Origin: Akkermansia sp. | Lineage (GTDB): Bacteria > Verrucomicrobiota > Verrucomicrobiia > Verrucomicrobiales > Akkermansiaceae | NCBI GenBank assembly: GCA_017477935.1 | Contig: JAFVIC010000075.1 | Coordinates: 1-64,000 of the forward strand | Direction: 5' to 3' | Length of the DNA: 64,000 nucleotides | Shown: piece after piece, positions 8,568 to 16,188 of the stretch | Position numbering within the stretch: position 1 is the stretch's first letter | Layout of the letters: each line of letters starts with the position of its first letter | The notes under the pieces: model-generated | What the model was told of the DNA's origin: nothing | Seen by the model: the letters and a program-made list of their open reading frames with translations, nothing else | Databases searched by the model: none | Made by a program: the position numbers and the translations under genes

Positions 8568-9584
8568 ATGCTCCGCAAGCTATTCACCACCCTCTGCCTG
8601 GCAGCCCTTGCGCTGCCGGGCATGGCTCAGGAGCCGCAGCCCGCGCCCCCTGCCGAAGAAGTACCTGCTGACGGTTCTACCGGGTTCTCCCCCGAGGCCA
8701 TGCAGCAATGGCAGGCTATCGAAAAAGAGCTTGCCGAGCATGAGAATAACCCCGACAAGCTGCTGGCCGTGCTGGAAGACTGCGAGAACCGCGACCTGCT
8801 CAGCGAAACACGGCAGCTGCTGCGCGCCATCAAGGCCCAGGTCATCAACAAGATGATTGAGGATATCTTCATGACAGCTGAAAAAGAAGCTGATATTCTG
8901 AAGGCTAAGACCCTCGTCACCAAGCTGGTGGAAATGATACCCGATGAGTTTGAGCGCAATCAGGCTCTGAACGAAATTGAAATCCAGTTCGCGGACCCCG
9001 CCGCCATGCTCCAGCAAGTCTTGCAGGCCAGGCAGGAACAGCAGGCTGCCGATGCCGCTGCTGAGGATTTCGACCAAGCCGCTGCCGAACTCTCACAGGC
9101 AGACTACGACCGAATCGCCGCCATTCGCACCGAGCTCGAATCCATGGGGAGTTCCGACCAGCAGCTCGAATACCTCGACAGCCTGCTCAGCAAGGAACGC
9201 CGTGGCGTCCGTGACTGGATTCGCCCGCAGATGACCCAGATTCTCGTCGATGAACTTAACGCCGTGCAAGACGCCGGCATACGCACCGTGGAGGACGTAC
9301 TGAAGGTCAAGCACTGCTTCGCCCGCATTATCCGCTACACCTACCCCGAGCGCGATAAAAAAGCCGCCATGCAGAAGCTCGAAACCGAATTCGCCGACCC
9401 GGAAGCCCTGCTCCGGCAGATTCAGGAGCAGGAACAGATGATGGGCACCGAACCGGCAGAATCCGAACCCACGGAACCCGAACCCACGGAACCCGAACCC
9501 ACGGAACCCGAACCGGCAAACCCCGAGTTCCCCGATGACGAAGAGGCTGAAGAGGTCGAAGAACCCGAGACTGTAACAGTCTGA
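8568..9584 (+). CDS. Secreted protein with two FADPxA modules and acidic Pro/Glu tail
   Basis: A 338-residue protein with a signal peptide (MLRKLFTTLCLAALALPGMA), a helical body and an acidic C-terminus. Two modules end in FADPAAMLQQ (about residues 140-150) and FADPEALLRQ (about 275-285); similar ends close both thioredoxin-like paralogues nearby. The tail holds three near-identical TEPEP units encoded by short tandem repeats, probably variable in copy number, followed by a run of Glu and Asp. It is co-transcribed with the thioredoxin-like gene 3 bases upstream and closed by a strong terminator. It may be a partner or scaffold for the thioredoxins. Confidence 0.8.
   Translation: MLRKLFTTLCLAALALPGMAQEPQPAPPAEEVPADGSTGFSPEAMQQWQAIEKELAEHENNPDKLLAVLEDCENRDLLSETRQLLRAIKAQVINKMIEDIFMTAEKEADILKAKTLVTKLVEMIPDEFERNQALNEIEIQFADPAAMLQQVLQARQEQQAADAAAEDFDQAAAELSQADYDRIAAIRTELESMGSSDQQLEYLDSLLSKERRGVRDWIRPQMTQILVDELNAVQDAGIRTVEDVLKVKHCFARIIRYTYPERDKKAAMQKLETEFADPEALLRQIQEQEQMMGTEPAESEPTEPEPTEPEPTEPEPANPEFPDDEEAEEVEEPETVTV
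9467..9518 (+). repeat. In-frame tandem repeat encoding Thr-Glu-Pro-Glu-Pro units
   Basis: Three near-identical short units of the type ACGGAACCCGAACCC follow each other inside the 3' end of the 8568-9584 gene. Slippage would change protein length without a frameshift. Confidence 0.7.
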
Positions 9585-9633
9585 CCCCACCAACCGGACA
9601 ATCGGGAAAGCTCCAATATCACCCAAAAAACGT

Positions 9634-9669
9634 CTGCCGCGCAGGTACTAACCTGCGCGGCAGTTTTTT
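9634..9669 (+). terminator. Rho-independent terminator
   Basis: Perfect 13-bp stem (9634-9646 with 9651-9663), 4-base loop, followed by six T residues. It ends the 7597-9584 operon. Confidence 0.92.
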
Positions 9670-9789
9670 GTGGGAATTTCAAATCTGCTGGCAGCTCAAC
9701 AGAGGTAAACAAAGCAGGATTTATCAAACCAGCCCGCGGGCGCAACGACCAACGAACTCAAAAGCCACGCGAGGGGCGGCAGATAGTAG

Positions 9790-9825
9790 CCGGTGGTGGA
9801 GCTGCGTCAGCAGCGAAACCACCGG
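9790..9825. repeat. Hairpin with conserved GCTGC/GCAGC tip, flank of repeat copy A
   Basis: CCGGTGGT at 9790-9797 pairs with ACCACCGG at 9818-9825, enclosing GCTGC-GTCA-GCAGC. The tip is shared with the hairpins in both repeat copies while the outer stem sequence differs, which points to selection on structure. No protein-coding gene is evident between 9670 and 10042. Confidence 0.6.
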
Positions 9826-9848
9826 GGTGGATGAAAAAAAACGAGAGT

Positions 9849-10022
9849 CCCGACGCGGAACGCGGAGGGCCGACAGATGGCCGTGGCTCAATCCCATGTG
9901 GCGGCCTTCTGTCGACCCGTCATCTGGCGGGGCTCCGATATGTTTTTCTCCGGTTACCGGAGACTTCGCTGCTGACGCAGCTCCGGCTATTGTCTGTCGT
10001 CCTGACGGACTCAAATTTCCGC
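9849..10022. repeat. Structured dispersed repeat, copy A
   Basis: About 174 bases closely similar by eye to copy B (10595-10772), in the same orientation. It starts at CCCGACGCGGAACGCGG and ends at GACTCAAATTTCCGC. It contains an 11-base inverted repeat (GGGCCGACAGA with TCTGTCGACCC, one mismatch) and a second hairpin with the GCTGC-TGAC-GCAGC tip. Open frames across it have skewed Arg/Pro/Ala composition and look non-coding. It resembles a large REP-like or MITE-like element. Confidence 0.75.
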
Positions 10023-10042
10023 GAGCGTACCGCCCGCCGAAC

Positions 10043-10267
10043 TCAAAGCCCGTCGGTGGACTCATATGCTACCAATACAGGCTCATTATGTCTGTCAATG
10101 AGAGCTTTTAATTTTTTGAGTCCCTCGTGATTATTGTTAAAACGCCTGTACTTACCGTACAGATACACATCGAGGTGTTCTGAAGATATGTCTACACCGA
10201 GATATTTTGTTCCGTGAGTTGCGGTTTTGGTGTGTTCCGACTTGCTTTTTTTTGATTTCTGTTGCAT
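10043..10267 (-). pseudogene. IS110-family transposase, N-terminal fragment
   Basis: A 74-codon fragment beginning MQQKSKKSKSEHTK. YLGVDISSEHLDVYL carries the first Asp of the DEDD RuvC-like domain and VAYEST corresponds to the second acidic motif, where intact IS110 proteins continue with TGG. The match stops there and the frame ends within sequence bordering repeat copy A, so the rest of the RuvC-like and serine-containing Tnp domains are gone. The start is preceded by a strong Shine-Dalgarno (AGGAGGAGATATA), unlike the surrounding host genes. It cannot encode an active recombinase. Confidence 0.82.
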
Positions 10268-10470
10268 TATATCTCCTCCTCAATTTCGGACTCGTCGCAA
10301 GGACGGTACCTTTCAATTATACGAGTTTGAGTACCGGCCCCGAGGACGGGGCTTGGATGGTTCCTACTGACGGACGTACTTACTATTTGTGCAGTACTGG
10401 GGCGTCAACGAACTCGTCCAAGCCAGGAGCTCATTGCGGCTAACACTGAGCTCCTGCTCCGGCGAGGTGA
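10268..10470 (-). ncRNA. Candidate bridge-RNA-like left end of the IS110 remnant
   Basis: The stretch immediately upstream of the transposase fragment on its strand is non-coding and rich in potential structure: a perfect 10-bp stem with 13-base loop (10424-10433 with 10447-10456), a 6-bp GC stem with tetraloop (10337-10342 with 10347-10352), a 5-bp stem with 12-base loop (10376-10380 with 10393-10397), and two competing 7-bp long-range pairings (10351-10357 with 10417-10423; 10321-10327 with 10411-10417). IS110-family elements encode a bridge RNA in a non-coding end, often 5' of the transposase; position and fold fit. Expression is not shown by the sequence. Confidence 0.5.
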
Positions 10471-10594
10471 TTATATCACTTCTCGCACGTATACTACCAG
10501 AATTTATCAATTGAGGGCGACAGAGAGTAGCGCGGGGCAAGCGAGCCGACGGGCTCGCGCAACCCCGGGTATGGTGGAAAAAGTAAATGCGAGC

Positions 10595-10772
10595 CCCGAC
10601 GCGGAACGCGGAGGGCCGACAGATAGCCATGGCTCAACCCCATGCGGCGGCCTTCTGTCGGCCCGCCATCCGGCGGGGCTCCGATATGTTTTCACTTGCT
10701 ACCGGAGACTTCGCTGCTGACGCAGCTTCGCCTCCGGCTATTGTCTGTCGTCCTACGGACTCAAATTTCCGC
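10595..10772. repeat. Structured dispersed repeat, copy B
   Basis: About 178 bases, direct repeat of copy A. The 11-base inverted repeat is perfect here (GGGCCGACAGA at 10613-10623, TCTGTCGGCCC at 10654-10664), with the palindrome AGCCATGGCT inside its loop. A second hairpin (CCGGAG at 10702-10707 with CTCCGG at 10732-10737) again encloses GCTGC-TGAC-GCAGC. Upstream, GCGAGCC-GAC-GGGCTCGC near 10540 forms another strong stem. The copies flank the IS110 remnant. No gene is seen between 10268 and 10948. Confidence 0.75.
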
Positions 10773-10882
10773 TCTCTATCGCTCGCCCTCACTTCGCTAA
10801 ATTGCGATTTATCGAGGTCCGCTTTATAGCATGACGTCTTTGCGGCCTTCGTTATTTTAGCGGCAAATAAAAACAGGGCATA

Positions 10883-10923
10883 AAAAGGGGCACCACCCCG
10901 GATTGCAGCTTGAGGTGGTGCCC
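10883..10923 (-). terminator. Rho-independent terminator of the acyl-CoA synthetase-like gene
   Basis: On the minus strand a perfect 10-bp stem (10914-10923 with 10888-10897) is followed by CCTTTTTA. It lies just past the stop of the gene starting at 13120. Confidence 0.85.
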
Positions 10924-10948
10924 ACTATGAATGGCCTGACGGTATATG

Positions 10949-13120
10949 TTACTTAATATCGCCGAGAGCTTCTTCGGCCAGTAGTTTGCAGCCGCGGAGG
11001 TCGAGCTTGCCGGTGGCCAGCACGGGTATACCTTCAACGGGCACGAGGTACTTGGGTGCCCAGAGGGTGGGCATATCCATATCTGCCAGCATGGTGCGGA
11101 TAGAGGTCAGGATTTCCTTTTCCTCAGAGCTGCGCTGGTGCTGCGGCAGAGAGGAGAGCAGCACGAGAGCCTCGCCCTTCTGCGGGTCGCTCACGCCGGT
11201 GATGGCAATCTTCACGCCGTCTTCGGCATTCAGCTCAAAGCCCCGGCAGAGAGCCAGCTCCACACCTTCGTGCGGCACCATTTCACCACCAATCTTCGAG
11301 AATCGGCTCAGACGCCCACCCAGGGTAAGGAAGCCGTTGAGGTCCATCTGGCCGATATCGCCGGTCTTAAACCAGCCATTCCAGAAGAGGTCCTGGTTAA
11401 GCTCGGGTTTGCCAACGTAGCCGGTGAAGACGTTGGCGCCCTTAAACCAAATCATACCGCGCTCGGTAAGGGGGAGTTCCTTGGTATCATCGTCCACATC
11501 AGTGATACGCACGGCAATACCGGGAAACGGGGCACCAACACTTCGAGACACGGTACCGGGCACGAAGAACTTGGAACCGGGCACCAGGGGCACATCGGGC
11601 ATGTTGGCGGCGATAACCGGGGCGGTCTCGGTAAGGCCGTAACCTTCAAGCACCTTCACACCGCACTTGTCGAGGAATTCCTTCTCGAGGTCGGGCTGCA
11701 GTTTTTCAGCACCGAGCACGAAGTAACGCACGCTCTTGTAAGTCTCTTTATCCGCACGGCGCAGGTAGGCACGGGCGAAGGTGGGGGTAGCCACCACGAG
11801 GGAGAGCTGGTGTTTCTGAATAAGCTCGTTGATGGTACGGGCATCCGTCGGGTTGGGGTAGGCACAGATGGGGCAGCCGGTGAGCAGCGGCAGCATCATG
11901 GCCACGGTCATGCCGAAGCTGTGGAAGATGGGCAGAGAGCCCAGGAAGCGCAGGTTGGTGAGGTCAAGTCGGCAGGCGCACTGCGAGGCGTTGGCCAGAA
12001 TCATGCGGTGTGTGAGCGCCACACCCTTGGGCTCACCGCTGGAACCGGAGGTGAAGAGCATGACGGCCTCATCGGTATCCTTGCGCGCATCGGTATTGAA
12101 CATCTTGCAAATGACCGAAGACGGACCGGCCTTCGCCAGCAACACGTTGGCAATAAGCGCAGGCTTGGAGAGGTTTTTGAGCAGGTCTTCCACCAGAATA
12201 AGCTGGTCTTCAGGCGGCCAGGGGAAGGTGTCGAGCTTCTGCATGAACTTGCGGGCGGTGATAAAGGTCTTCAGCCCGGCCTGGCGTACAGTGCTTTCAA
12301 AGGCTGCGCGGGAAGAGGCGTAGTTGATGAGCACAGGCGTGATTCCGGCAAGCAGGCAGCTCAGCGTGGCAATCACACCGCCGGGACCGGGGGGCAAAAT
12401 GACGCCGATGCGCTTATCATCGCGCTTGCGAAGCAGTTTGGCAACGGTCATGGATACACCCAGCGCCTTGTAGAAGGGCAGCGTATTGCCGGTCATGCCA
12501 TCGATAATTTCCGTGTTCGGGTAGGCTTTGATACCCTTGACCAGTTGGGTAGTCAGTGAGCTGCTGAGCACGGGCTGGGCGGCGAAACGGGCAGCGCTTG
12601 TCTCAAGCCAGGCTTTCATCAGGCGCTCACCGGTCTGCGGTCCGGGGGCCAGCTGCGGCAGAATGCAGAACTCCTCATGGCAGCCCTCCTCAGGCACCTC
12701 GCGGAAGAGGTTGCGCACGCTGTCGCCATAGTAACCCAGGAACAACGGCACGGGCGAAATGTGCAGACTACCCACATGACGAAGGAAGGGAGAGGGTACA
12801 TCGGAGTAGGTACCGCGGTGTTTGGCTACCTGCCCGGGGAGGAATACCACGCTCAGCCCCCGACCGAACTTGGCAAGTATCTGCTCGCGCACGGCACGAG
12901 AGGTAGTGTTACGGAAATCAAAGTATTCGATTTCAACTTTCTTGCGCTTCAGGAAATCCATGATTTCCGGTGCGGGCGGATAGGTGGGGTCAACCAGGTA
13001 ACACACCTTCCCATCCAAGAGCTTGTGCAGTGCCCGCCCCGCCTCGATGCTGATGCGGTTGGGCATGTAGAACCCGGGCTTTACGATGTTTTCCTTGCCG
13101 TGTACGATGAGGTCAGCCAT
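10949..13120 (-). CDS. AMP-dependent acyl-CoA/acyl-ACP synthetase with N-terminal acyltransferase-like region
   Basis: A 723-residue protein. The C-terminal ~480 residues are an adenylate-forming enzyme: LFTSGSSGEPKGV (ATP phosphate loop), EGYGLTETAPV, and WFKTGDIGQMDLNGFLTLGGR with the catalytic hinge. It should activate a fatty acid as acyl-AMP, then acyl-thioester. The N-terminal ~200 residues (GLSVVFLPGQVAKHRGTY) look like a PlsC-type lysophospholipid acyltransferase fold without a clear HX4D motif, as in Aas-like two-domain proteins, so the transferase half may be inactive or divergent. The ATG at 13120 is preferred over upstream codons in the same frame. Confidence 0.85.
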   Translation of the reverse strand: MADLIVHGKENIVKPGFYMPNRISIEAGRALHKLLDGKVCYLVDPTYPPAPEIMDFLKRKKVEIEYFDFRNTTSRAVREQILAKFGRGLSVVFLPGQVAKHRGTYSDVPSPFLRHVGSLHISPVPLFLGYYGDSVRNLFREVPEEGCHEEFCILPQLAPGPQTGERLMKAWLETSAARFAAQPVLSSSLTTQLVKGIKAYPNTEIIDGMTGNTLPFYKALGVSMTVAKLLRKRDDKRIGVILPPGPGGVIATLSCLLAGITPVLINYASSRAAFESTVRQAGLKTFITARKFMQKLDTFPWPPEDQLILVEDLLKNLSKPALIANVLLAKAGPSSVICKMFNTDARKDTDEAVMLFTSGSSGEPKGVALTHRMILANASQCACRLDLTNLRFLGSLPIFHSFGMTVAMMLPLLTGCPICAYPNPTDARTINELIQKHQLSLVVATPTFARAYLRRADKETYKSVRYFVLGAEKLQPDLEKEFLDKCGVKVLEGYGLTETAPVIAANMPDVPLVPGSKFFVPGTVSRSVGAPFPGIAVRITDVDDDTKELPLTERGMIWFKGANVFTGYVGKPELNQDLFWNGWFKTGDIGQMDLNGFLTLGGRLSRFSKIGGEMVPHEGVELALCRGFELNAEDGVKIAITGVSDPQKGEALVLLSSLPQHQRSSEEKEILTSIRTMLADMDMPTLWAPKYLVPVEGIPVLATGKLDLRGCKLLAEEALGDIK

Positions 13121-13172
13121 ATTTTTAAACTTCAGGTTAAAAGGTAAGTAAGTGAGCATCTCTGCAATAAGT

Positions 13173-13204
13173 GAGCCGCCCGATCCCTGTCGGGTGGGCG
13201 GCTC
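13173..13204. repeat. Inverted repeat in the leader of the acyl-CoA synthetase-like gene
   Basis: GAGCCGCCC (13173-13181) pairs with GGGCGGCTC (13196-13204). No T-run follows on either strand, so terminator function is doubtful; it lies between the candidate promoter and the start at 13120 and could stabilise or regulate the message. Confidence 0.5.
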
Positions 13205-13232
13205 CGCTCATGGCAGTTCGGAGCTTGTCTCT

Positions 13233-13260
13233 ATTATAGCAGCTCTTTTCTGCTTTGCCA
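13233..13260 (-). promoter_or_regulatory. Candidate promoter for the acyl-CoA synthetase-like gene
   Basis: On the minus strand TGGCAA (13255-13260), 16 bp, TATAAT (13233-13238). The -10 box is perfect; the -35 box is weak. Confidence 0.45.
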
Positions 13261-13281
13261 GATAAAAATCAGGCTTTTTTA

Positions 13282-14355
13282 TCAGAATGTGTATGTAGCG
13301 CTCACACCGGCCACTACACCGAAGTTGCGGAAGGGCACACTGTTGGGGTTCTCGGTGTAGTATCTGAACTCAGAGTTCTTGTTGGCGTTCGTGCCACCCT
13401 TACCCAGCCAGTTGAAGCTGATGGAGGGGGTAATGATGAAGTTGTCGCGAACGAACCAGGGAGTGGAGAACTTGATCCAGAAGGCCTGAGAACCGTTACC
13501 GCATGCACCGTAGTCTTCCTGGAAGTAGTTGGCAGTGGCGCTCATACCGAAGGTAAGCACACCGAGCAGCTTCAGATCCTCGGGAGTACCGATGATGGGA
13601 GCCTTCATGGTGAGGTAGGGCTCAAACCACCAACCCTGAATACCCTGGAAGGAATAGCTGGTCTTCATACCGATGCTCAGCCACTTGTAGGGAGTCCACT
13701 CGGGAGTCACGAAGAACTCGTTCACGCAGGAGGCACCCTGATTGCGATAGTGCTTGGCCATCACGCCCAGCAGACCGCCGTGGGTGAAGTTGTGACCGAA
13801 AGCCACGTTCCACTTCTCCGTCACGCTGGTGTACTTAGCCTCGGTGATGAGAGTGAACTGGTTCTCGATGTTAGCCTGCTTCACATTCCTCTTCTTGGCG
13901 GCATTGACCATATCATTGTAAGACTTGCCACCAAGCGCGAGATGAGGATTATTCGGATTAGCCTTAACATCGGCAAGCAGCTGATCACCGCCAGCTGCTG
14001 TGATAAGCTGGTCTACAGCACCGGCGGCAATGTTCGGCCCGATGGTGGGGTTGCCGTAAAGAGTATGACCGGAGGTGGGAATGATGTAGGCGATGGTGCT
14101 GCCCAGGGTCCACTGACCGGGCTTGCCGAGATCGTAGTTGAGCTTCAGCGCAGTGTTGAGCACACTGTCACCCTGAGCCACGGAGTGGGAAACCACATAA
14201 CCGCGACCGGTGTAGTTTGAGTCATAACCGAAGGAAACCAGGCCGCTGAGGCGCTTGGTCGGGGCGGGAGCCTCTGTCACCTCTACCGCGGGCGTACCGG
14301 CGAAAGCGGGGGTCAGAAGCGTAGCTGCTGCGAGGAGTGCGTAACGTGCTTTCAT
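13282..14355 (-). CDS. Outer-membrane beta-barrel (porin-like) protein
   Basis: A 357-residue protein with a signal peptide (MKARYALLAAATLLTPAFA), alternating hydrophobic/polar strands with many Tyr, Trp and Gly, and a C-terminal VSATYTF ending in Phe, the usual insertion signal of outer-membrane barrels. It resembles conserved secreted barrel proteins of unknown substrate (LSGLVSFGYDSNYTGRGY near the N-terminus is typical). It probably forms a channel or surface structure. It has the best promoter in the window, with a palindrome just downstream of the -10 box, so it is likely highly expressed and regulated. Confidence 0.85.
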   Translation of the reverse strand: MKARYALLAAATLLTPAFAGTPAVEVTEAPAPTKRLSGLVSFGYDSNYTGRGYVVSHSVAQGDSVLNTALKLNYDLGKPGQWTLGSTIAYIIPTSGHTLYGNPTIGPNIAAGAVDQLITAAGGDQLLADVKANPNNPHLALGGKSYNDMVNAAKKRNVKQANIENQFTLITEAKYTSVTEKWNVAFGHNFTHGGLLGVMAKHYRNQGASCVNEFFVTPEWTPYKWLSIGMKTSYSFQGIQGWWFEPYLTMKAPIIGTPEDLKLLGVLTFGMSATANYFQEDYGACGNGSQAFWIKFSTPWFVRDNFIITPSISFNWLGKGGTNANKNSEFRYYTENPNSVPFRNFGVVAGVSATYTF

Positions 14356-14422
14356 AATAAATTCGTTTTCTTGTTGTAGTGAGTTGTTTCTGCGATTGTC
14401 ACCGTAGGCGCCCTTTAAAAAA

Positions 14423-14438
14423 TTAGAGCGCGCTCTAA
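14423..14438. promoter_or_regulatory. Perfect 16-bp palindrome, candidate operator
   Basis: TTAGAGCGCGCTCTAA is a perfect dyad about 5-20 bases downstream of the predicted transcription start of the porin-like gene. Its position fits a repressor site; the regulator is not identifiable from the window. Confidence 0.65.
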
Positions 14439-14450
14439 GTTTACGTGCGT

Positions 14451-14479
14451 ATTATATCTAAAAGTTGGAGTGATGTCAA
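14451..14479 (-). promoter_or_regulatory. Consensus sigma70 promoter of the porin-like gene
   Basis: On the minus strand TTGACA (14474-14479) and TATAAT (14451-14456) are exactly 17 bp apart: a full consensus match. The leader to the ATG at 14355 is about 90 bases, unlike the near-leaderless genes around it. Confidence 0.9.
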
Positions 14480-14529
14480 GCAAATAGTGTTAAAAAAGTT
14501 AAATTTTTGCAATAAATTTGATTTTTCGG

Positions 14530-14557
14530 TTGAGAAATACCCAAAAAGCGGTAGAAT
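14530..14557 (+). promoter_or_regulatory. Promoter of the DJ-1/PfpI-like gene
   Basis: TTGAGA (14530-14535), 16 bp, TAGAAT (14552-14557), ending 8 bases before the ATG at 14566. Confidence 0.65.
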
Positions 14558-14565
14558 ATGGGTGT

Positions 14566-15108
14566 ATGAAAGCGATATTGGTACTAATGGCACCGGGATT
14601 TGAGGAAATAGAGTTCACAGCCCCCGTCGACATACTGCGGCGGCTGGGAGTAAAGGTGACTACCGCCGGCGTGAAGGGCACGGAAGTTGAAGGCGCGCAC
14701 GGCATTACCATGCGAGCCGATACCCTGCTGAGCGACGTACAGTCGGCAGACTACGCCGGGATAGTACTGCCGGGAGGCGGCGCGAGTTGGCTGCTGCGCG
14801 ACACACCGGCCGTACTGGAACTGGTACGGGAGTTCCACGCAGCCGGTAAGCCGGTGGCTGCTATCTGCGCAGCCCCCATCGTACTTGAAGCCGCCGGGGT
14901 ATTGACGGGCCGCCGCATCACCTGCTACCCCGCCGAAGGAGTTACCAACGACATCAAGAGCGCCGCTACCATCACCGGCGCCCTGACTGAGACTGACGGC
15001 AACATCATCACCGGTCGCGGTCCGGGTGCCGCCGCCGAGTTCGGATTTGCTCTGGGAACATACCTGAGCTACGAGGTGAGCACTCTGCGCGCTGAAATGC
15101 AGTTCTGA
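14566..15108 (+). CDS. DJ-1/PfpI family protein
   Basis: A 180-residue protein of the DJ-1 subgroup: early APGFEEIEF with the conserved Glu, IVLPGGGAS, and the nucleophile elbow AAICAAP with Cys101. These proteins act as glyoxalases/deglycases or oxidative-stress factors; the exact reaction cannot be told from sequence. The ATG at 14566 is chosen because it begins MKAILVLMAPGFEE and sits 8 bases after the -10 box. It stands alone between the divergent porin-like gene and the LysM operon. Confidence 0.9.
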   Translation: MKAILVLMAPGFEEIEFTAPVDILRRLGVKVTTAGVKGTEVEGAHGITMRADTLLSDVQSADYAGIVLPGGGASWLLRDTPAVLELVREFHAAGKPVAAICAAPIVLEAAGVLTGRRITCYPAEGVTNDIKSAATITGALTETDGNIITGRGPGAAAEFGFALGTYLSYEVSTLRAEMQF

Positions 15109-15218
15109 CCCGATAGGGGCAGCCTCCCCCCTTTCTGCCCGCCCCGGCCACCCTGCCGGCGCGGGCATTTTACAACACCCCTACCGGGAGATGTTTTGCA
15201 ATTTGACGTTTTATAGAC

Positions 15219-15247
15219 TTGCCATAAAGAGCAAAATCTGGTACGCT
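15219..15247 (+). promoter_or_regulatory. Promoter of the LysM/L,D-transpeptidase operon
   Basis: TTGCCA (15219-15224), 17 bp, TACGCT (15242-15247), ending 8 bases before the ATG at 15256. Confidence 0.6.
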
Positions 15248-15255
15248 GTTGGCGT

Positions 15256-16149
15256 ATGAAGAAAACACTTACATTGCTTGGCATGAGCGCCTGTGTGCTT
15301 TTGGCGTTCAATTCTTGCAGAAGCGGCCACATGTCTGAGTACGACTATGAGACCGCAACGACAGCCAGCGACACCATCGCCGATGGTGAAATCCCGCCGT
15401 GGCTGATTGATGATGAAGACGATGGATGGGGCGGCCAGATTGCAGCCGGTGCCACCACCCATGAGCACTATCCCATACCGGAACCGGAGGAGACTACCGC
15501 ATACAGCGGCGGCGCCAGCCAGAACCAGCCGGCCGTTGCCCAGCAGGGTGCAACCGTGCACACCGAACCTGTTGACACCGTGATTGAGACTCCTACGCCC
15601 AGTCCCGCACTGGCTGTTAACACCCCGGGTACCCCGAGCCTCATCGGCGTAGAACCGACCACACCGACACCTGCCATCAGCAAGCCCAAACCTGTGCGCA
15701 AGCCTGTCGCCACCACCAAGACAAGCAAGCCCAAGAAGAACAAGAAGGCTGAAGCCAAGAAGCGCGGCAAGCGTTACACCGAGCCGACCCTGCTGACCTA
15801 CAAGGTGCGCAAGGGAGACAACCTGAGCGACATCGCCAAGCGCAGCCGCACCACGGTTAGTCAGATTAAGAAGGATTCCGGCCTGAAGGGCGACACCATT
15901 TACCCCGGACAAATCATCAAGGTACGCTACATACCGAAGGACTACAAGCCCAACAAGGCCAAAGCTGCCAAGGCAAAGGCCAAGACCACCACACACGTTG
16001 TGGCCAAGGGGCAGACCATCTCCGGTATCGCCAAGCGCTACGGTGTATCGTACACCGATATTCTGAAGGCCAACGGCATGAGCCAGAAAGACGCTATGCG
16101 TATGCGCCCCGGCAAGCGCCTGGTTATTCCGGCCGGCAAGAAGCGCTGA
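15256..16149 (+). CDS. LysM-domain lipoprotein
   Basis: A 297-residue protein with a lipoprotein signal (LLAFNSC), a Pro/Thr-rich linker, a Lys-rich stretch (about 150-175) and two LysM domains: about 178-222 (YKVRKGDNLSDIAKRS) and about 245-292 (HVVAKGQTISGIAKRYGVS). LysM binds the GlcNAc-MurNAc backbone of peptidoglycan. No catalytic domain is present, so it probably anchors or scaffolds at the cell wall. It heads a cluster with a second LysM lipoprotein and an L,D-transpeptidase. Confidence 0.9.
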   Translation: MKKTLTLLGMSACVLLAFNSCRSGHMSEYDYETATTASDTIADGEIPPWLIDDEDDGWGGQIAAGATTHEHYPIPEPEETTAYSGGASQNQPAVAQQGATVHTEPVDTVIETPTPSPALAVNTPGTPSLIGVEPTTPTPAISKPKPVRKPVATTKTSKPKKNKKAEAKKRGKRYTEPTLLTYKVRKGDNLSDIAKRSRTTVSQIKKDSGLKGDTIYPGQIIKVRYIPKDYKPNKAKAAKAKAKTTTHVVAKGQTISGIAKRYGVSYTDILKANGMSQKDAMRMRPGKRLVIPAGKKR

Positions 16150-16188
16150 TTTCAGGAAAGCAAACCACCATCCTGCTCCGTTTACAAC

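Noticed and set aside
9668..10111. Open frame of 147 codons through repeat copy A.
   Set aside because: Skewed Arg/Ser/Pro composition, crosses structured repeat and IS110 boundary, no initiation signal; other frames are equally open because of GC content.
10002..10375. Nine-base match CTGACGGAC between repeat copy A (10002-10010) and the IS110 left end (10367-10375), as a guide-target match.
   Set aside because: A match this short is expected fairly often by chance between two stretches of this size, and copy B does not keep it.
11138..12559. Long plus-strand open frame (473 codons) opposite the acyl-CoA synthetase-like gene.
   Set aside because: Antisense shadow of a well-supported gene, His/Gly-rich without domains.
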